The notes beneath the pieces were generated by a model, which saw only the letters and a program-made list of their open reading frames with translations, made no database searches and was not told where the DNA came from. 64,000 nt of DNA from an uncultured Eubacteriales bacterium (GTDB lineage: Bacteria; Bacillota; Clostridia; Christensenellales; CAG-314): contig CASEME010000020.1 in NCBI GenBank assembly GCA_949289125.1, forward strand, positions 1 to 64,000. The letters are read 5' to 3'. Position 1 is the first letter of the stretch; each line of letters opens with the position of its first letter. This document shows, one piece after another, positions 61,410 to 64,000 of the stretch. Made by a program: the position numbers and the translations under genes.

Positions 61410-61661
61410 TTAGCCATTGAGGCCGCGTGCCTGTCTGTCCATGTCTTCTATTACAATGTCGTATATTTCACCCAAAGTTGCACAGTACTGCAACACCAAC
61501 CAAGGTTCATTGGTATGGAAGTGAATCTTCACCAATTCGTCGTCGCCTACTGCCAACAAGCAGTCTCCGTCAAAATTCTTTTTGAAGTATTTGCTTATCT
61601 CAAGGTCGTCTAAGTCCTTGCCTTCAATAAGCAACTGCGTATCGTATTTATATTGCAACAT
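61410..61661 (-). CDS. Stand-alone C-terminal domain of the FakA/YloV (DAK2-linked) family
   Basis: The protein is 83 residues from ATG 61659-61661 (GGTGGGGG upstream). YDTQLLIEGKDLDDLEISKYF and GDCLLAVGDDELVKIHFHTNEPWLVLQY match the domain after the DAK2 kinase part in FakA/YloV, including the conserved VGDDxLVKVHxHTN box. Here it is separate and no kinase domain is encoded next to it. It may be a subunit that binds a fatty-acid carrier or is a regulatory partner; function unproven. Confidence 0.7.
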   Translation of the reverse strand: MLQYKYDTQLLIEGKDLDDLEISKYFKKNFDGDCLLAVGDDELVKIHFHTNEPWLVLQYCATLGEIYDIVIEDMDRQARGLNG

Positions 61662-61715
61662 AATATAAGCCCCCACCTATATTTTACTTAATTACATCTT
61701 TTGTATCAATATTAC

Positions 61716-61760
61716 TACAAAAATAAAACAGCGTCTGCCAATCAACCCGCAAACGCTGTT
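61716..61760 (-). terminator. Terminator of the rpsF-ssb-rpsR operon
   Basis: On the minus strand AACAGCGTTTGC/GCAGACGCTGTT is followed by TTATTTTTG. Confidence 0.75.
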
Positions 61761-61828
61761 AACTTTGTGTAAATAATTTTATCGTTTACCGATTGTAATA
61801 GACTTTGTATTCTTACACGCCGCACCAA

Positions 61829-62074
61829 TTAGTCTGCAACGTAAGGAATAAGAGCCATTTGTCTTGCACGCTTTACAGCAACTGCAAGCTCTCTTTGGTG
61901 TTTTGCACAAAGACCGGTCATTCTTCTGGGCAAAATTTTACCTTTTTCGGTCAAAAATTTGCGAAGTTTAGCCACGTCTTTGTAATCTATGCCTTCTGCC
62001 TTTTCCAAACAAAAAGTACATACCTTTCTGCGAGAAGGTTTTCTCATAGGCTTTTTGAACTCTTTATTTTCCAT
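61829..62074 (-). CDS. rpsR: 30S ribosomal protein S18
   Basis: The protein is 81 residues. [62 protein letters not shown] is S18 throughout, including two Cys of the zinc-site form in the N-terminal third. S18 binds S6 and 16S rRNA in the platform of the small subunit. AAGGAG precedes ATG, and it is the last gene of the operon. Confidence 0.97.
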   Translation of the reverse strand: MENKEFKKPMRKPSRRKVCTFCLEKAEGIDYKDVAKLRKFLTEKGKILPRRMTGLCAKHQRELAVAVKRARQMALIPYVAD

Positions 62075-62098
62075 TATCTTATTCTCCTTATTACTGTA

Positions 62099-62512
62099 TT
62101 AGAAGGGCATATCGTCATCACCGTCATCGGTTATCTCTTGCAAAGAGTCTATCGAATCACGACGAACGGGATTAGATTGTTGTCCCTGATTGCCCGAGCC
62201 GCCTGCACGGTTGAGAAACTCCACTTGGTCAGCTCTGATGTCTACAGTTTGACGTTTTACTCCGTCTTTTTCGTAACTGCCGGTTTGAATACTGCCCACT
62301 ACCGCTACTTTGCTGCCCTTGGTAAGATACTTAACGCAGTTTTGCGCCAAAGCGTCCCAAGCAACTATGCTGATAAAGTCTGCGGCATTGGACTCGTTGT
62401 TTCTGTTAAATCTGTTGACGGCTATTGTAAAGCGACAGTTGGTGTGTCCCGAATCGAACGTGGTCGCCATAGGATCTGCCGTAAGATTACCAATCAGAAA
62501 AACTTTGTTCAT
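62099..62512 (-). CDS. ssb: Single-stranded DNA-binding protein
   Basis: The protein is 137 residues. An OB fold of ~110 residues begins MNKVFLIGNLTADP, with FTIAVNR and FISIVAWDALAQNC. A short Gly/Gln/Asn-rich linker follows, ending in the acidic tip DGDDDMPF, which recruits replication and repair partners. It lies between rpsF and rpsR, the standard bacterial order, and probably acts as a tetramer on ssDNA. Confidence 0.97.
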   Translation of the reverse strand: MNKVFLIGNLTADPMATTFDSGHTNCRFTIAVNRFNRNNESNAADFISIVAWDALAQNCVKYLTKGSKVAVVGSIQTGSYEKDGVKRQTVDIRADQVEFLNRAGGSGNQGQQSNPVRRDSIDSLQEITDDGDDDMPF

Positions 62513-62526
62513 ACTTTGTACCGTCC

Positions 62527-62808
62527 TTACTTAACTGTTACAAGGTGACGCATTACGCCATCGGTGATGTTGAGTACACGTTCTACTTCCTGAGGAAGAG
62601 TTGCTTCGGAAGTAAAGTTGACCAACACATAATAACCTTCGGACTTGTAGTTGATAGGATATGCCAATTTCTTAGCGCCCCACTTGTCCACGTTGTCAAC
62701 AGTACCACCGTTGTCCGTAACTACCGCATTTACCTTGTTGACAATAGCTTCTTTAGCTTCGTCTGTAAGGGAATTGTCGATAATGTACAAAAGTTCGTAA
62801 CTGTTCAT
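62527..62808 (-). CDS. rpsF: 30S ribosomal protein S6
   Basis: The protein is 93 residues. MNSYELLYIIDNSLTDEAKE, then GGTVDNVDKWGAKKLAYPINY and EGYYVLVNF are S6 signatures. It is the first gene of the operon, with GGAGG 8 bases before ATG. S6 partners S18 in the 30S platform. A leader hairpin ahead may let the S6:S18 pair repress the operon. Confidence 0.97.
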   Translation of the reverse strand: MNSYELLYIIDNSLTDEAKEAIVNKVNAVVTDNGGTVDNVDKWGAKKLAYPINYKSEGYYVLVNFTSEATLPQEVERVLNITDGVMRHLVTVK

Positions 62809-62836
62809 ACTTATATCCTCCTTATGGTCTTATTTG

Positions 62837-62857
62837 GCCACAGCATTAGGCTGTAGC
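62837..62857 (-). promoter_or_regulatory. Leader hairpin, candidate S6:S18 binding element
   Basis: GCTACAGC-CTAAT-GCTGTGGC forms a hairpin in the rpsF leader. S6:S18 leader regulation is known in several phyla, but the conserved primary motif was not fully verified here. Confidence 0.4.
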
Positions 62858-62882
62858 AAGGTTGCTTTTATCAAGCTGGAAA

Positions 62883-62911
62883 ATTATATCACTTTGTACA
62901 AGATTTTGCAA
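62883..62911 (-). promoter_or_regulatory. Promoter of rpsF-ssb-rpsR
   Basis: On the minus strand TTGCAA (62906-62911) and TATAAT (62883-62888) have a 17-base spacer. Confidence 0.75.
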
Positions 62912-62937
62912 GTGTTTTTGCCACCTTATTGCAAAGC

Positions 62938-62961
62938 TGCCCTTTTGTGGGCATTTTTTTG
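62938..62961 (+). terminator. Possible terminator
   Basis: TGCCC/GGGCA with a T-run on the plus strand, but no plus-strand gene ends nearby, so its role is unclear. Confidence 0.3.
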
Positions 62962-62981
62962 TTGCACAAGTACATATATAT

Positions 62982-63009
62982 TGACTTTTTTGGCTGATTC
63001 TATATAATA
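62982..63009 (+). promoter_or_regulatory. Promoter of tRNA-Arg(CCT)
   Basis: TTGACT (62982-62987) and TATAAT (63004-63009) have a 16-base spacer, about 75 bases before the tRNA. Confidence 0.75.
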
Positions 63010-63085
63010 TAACGTGTTACACACAGCAACTGGTCAATATGCAAAGCCAACTCACTTGTTCCAACAATACAACACTACCAAATTT

Positions 63086-63160
63086 GTTTCCGTAGTTAAA
63101 TGGATATAACAATGCCCTCCTAAGGCATCGTTTCGGGTTCGACTCCCGACGGGAACGCCA
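63086..63160 (+). tRNA. tRNA-Arg(CCT)
   Basis: The gene is 75 bases with encoded CCA. GTTTCCG pairs with CGGGAAC (one G-T), then discriminator G. The anticodon stem ATGCC/GGCAT has loop CTCCTAA, giving anticodon CCT (codon AGG). The T-arm CGGGTTCGACTCCCG is perfect. Confidence 0.95.
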
Positions 63161-63164
63161 AAAA

Positions 63165-63201
63165 AACAAGTGGCTGTCGTTATTGACAACCACTTGTTTT
63201 G
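63165..63201 (+). terminator. Terminator of tRNA-Arg(CCT)
   Basis: AACAAGTGG(C)TGTC pairs with GACAACCACTTGTT and is followed by TTG. Confidence 0.8.
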
Positions 63202-63315
63202 TATTATTTAGTTACCATACAATGTTACAAAATAAATCATATTAATGTAGCGGAAGTACAATTTGACAGCTTTATTAAATTTTGATTTATATTTTGCCTA
63301 TTTTGCCGAAATGAA

Positions 63316-64000
63316 TTATGCTTGTGCATTTACATAATCAATTACTACATTAATCGGTATACAATATGCTATTCCATAAACTACATTGCCAAGATTATCT
63401 TTTGTCCTAAATGTAGTAATACCGATAAGCAAGCCATATTCATTTAGTAATGCTCCGCCACTATTGCCTTCTGCAATAGTTAGGTCACACTGTATTACTT
63501 CACGTTTTACTCCATCATATGTAACGTTTAATAAAGGTATTCCTATTATCCCTTTGGACATAGAAAGTCCATAATTTATAGTATTACCTATCGCATATAC
63601 CGTATTTCCACTTCTTAACGTAGATGAATCACCTATTTGAAGTGGTTTAACTTGAATTGTATCATCCGCAATCTTCAATACTGCAATGTCTAATTCTACA
63701 TTGTATTTGATTAGTTCAACTTCTCTATAATCATCTTCATTGGCAAAGCGTATTTCATATTCTTCAAACAAATGCACGACACCCAACTGCTTATATGTCA
63801 CAATATGTGCATTAGTTACTAATGTACCTTGCTCATCTATGAATTCAGCAGTACCAAAGCTTTCCCCAATACTTTTCGATGATGCCTTGAGTTCCACAAT
63901 GCTATTTATATTGTCATAGTATATATTTTCTGCAGTTGGACTATTGTTAATGTTTGCAATAAATAATACAATTGCTATAATCACTACAATGGCTATAACT
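63316..64000 (-). CDS. HtrA-like trypsin-type serine protease, N-terminus outside the window
   Basis: The frame remains open to the window edge, with a membrane anchor (VIAIVVIIAIVLFIANI) at the N-terminus, so the true start may lie beyond 64000. About 200 residues of chymotrypsin-fold protease follow. The catalytic triad is His in TLVTNAHIVTY, Asp in VELDIAVLKI and Ser in AEGNSGGALLNEYG. There is no PDZ domain after the protease domain, so it is shorter than DegP/HtrA. It would act on misfolded or specific proteins at the outer membrane face. Confidence 0.85.
   Translation of the reverse strand, partial: VIAIVVIIAIVLFIANINNSPTAENIYYDNINSIVELKASSKSIGESFGTAEFIDEQGTLVTNAHIVTYKQLGVVHLFEEYEIRFANEDDYREVELIKYNVELDIAVLKIADDTIQVKPLQIGDSSTLRSGNTVYAIGNTINYGLSMSKGIIGIPLLNVTYDGVKREVIQCDLTIAEGNSGGALLNEYGLLIGITTFRTKDNLGNVVYGIAYCIPINVVIDYVNAQA

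Noticed and set aside
62881-63085. Riboswitch or origin of replication near rpsF
   Set aside because: No DnaA-box cluster and no recognisable riboswitch core; only promoters and short hairpins are present.

Overview
The window looks like a chromosomal segment of an uncultured, low-GC, Gram-positive (Bacillota, Clostridia-like) gut bacterium. The clues are the rpsF-ssb-rpsR operon, a near-consensus CIRCE/HrcA site ahead of hsp20, lipobox lipoproteins, clean sigma-A promoters (TTGACA-17-TATAAT type), and intestinal functions such as a bile-salt-hydrolase-like enzyme, LacZ and a GH13 lipoprotein. A finer taxonomic placement cannot be made from the sequence alone. UGA, UAG and UAA all appear as ordinary stops.

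Layout. 1-2.1 kb: right end of an IS3-family element that interrupts a fused nuclease/N6-adenine methylase, an AbrB-like gene with a frameshift, and a tRNA-Ser 3' scar. 2.2-7.9 kb: SLOG-like protein, XRE regulator, DUF3267 membrane protein, GH13 lipoprotein, M28 membrane peptidase. 8.0-11.7 kb: a DpnII-type restriction-modification (R-M) locus (HTH-Dam, GIY-YIG nuclease, DpnII-like nuclease, second methylase). 11.7-16.5 kb: broken YugP-like peptidase, small alarmone synthetase, FHA-ABC exporter with a frameshifted permease, TspO. 16.6-31.9 kb: surface and glycan genes (HAD/COG5610 protein, choloylglycine hydrolase, lipoprotein, broken NPCBM-transglutaminase, DUF4422-GT8, ferredoxin/F420-beta/pyruvyltransferase fusion, DUF6270) and an orphan phage-like collagen tail fibre pair. 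32-39.4 kb: broken MacB-like exporter, lipoprotein, flavin reductase, ferredoxin, two small membrane proteins. 39.5-43.6 kb: an R-M cassette abutting tRNA-Ser. 43.7-52 kb: PHP phosphatase with LacZ, an ArsR-controlled ArsP permease operon, two membrane proteins. 52-54.6 kb: an MjaI-like R-M system, a 94-bp tandem repeat array and tRNA-Arg(ACG). 54.9-64 kb: amidohydrolase, PNPOx-like protein, HtpG, Hsp20, KsgA, ribosomal operon, tRNA-Arg(CCT), HtrA-like protease.

Themes. Four separate R-M loci sit within 54 kb, two of them next to tRNA-Ser remnants and a shared ~70-bp terminator module. The best candidate for an undescribed system is the three-gene cassette at 39.6-42.8 kb: an HTH-C5-cytosine methylase, a protein with two LAGLIDADG-like motifs, and a small PD-(D/E)XK nuclease, all translationally coupled. 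Six genes carry frameshifts or in-frame stops. Most of the frameshifts are single-base losses in short A/T runs, so either ongoing gene decay or sequencing error has to be considered before any of them is called a true pseudogene.
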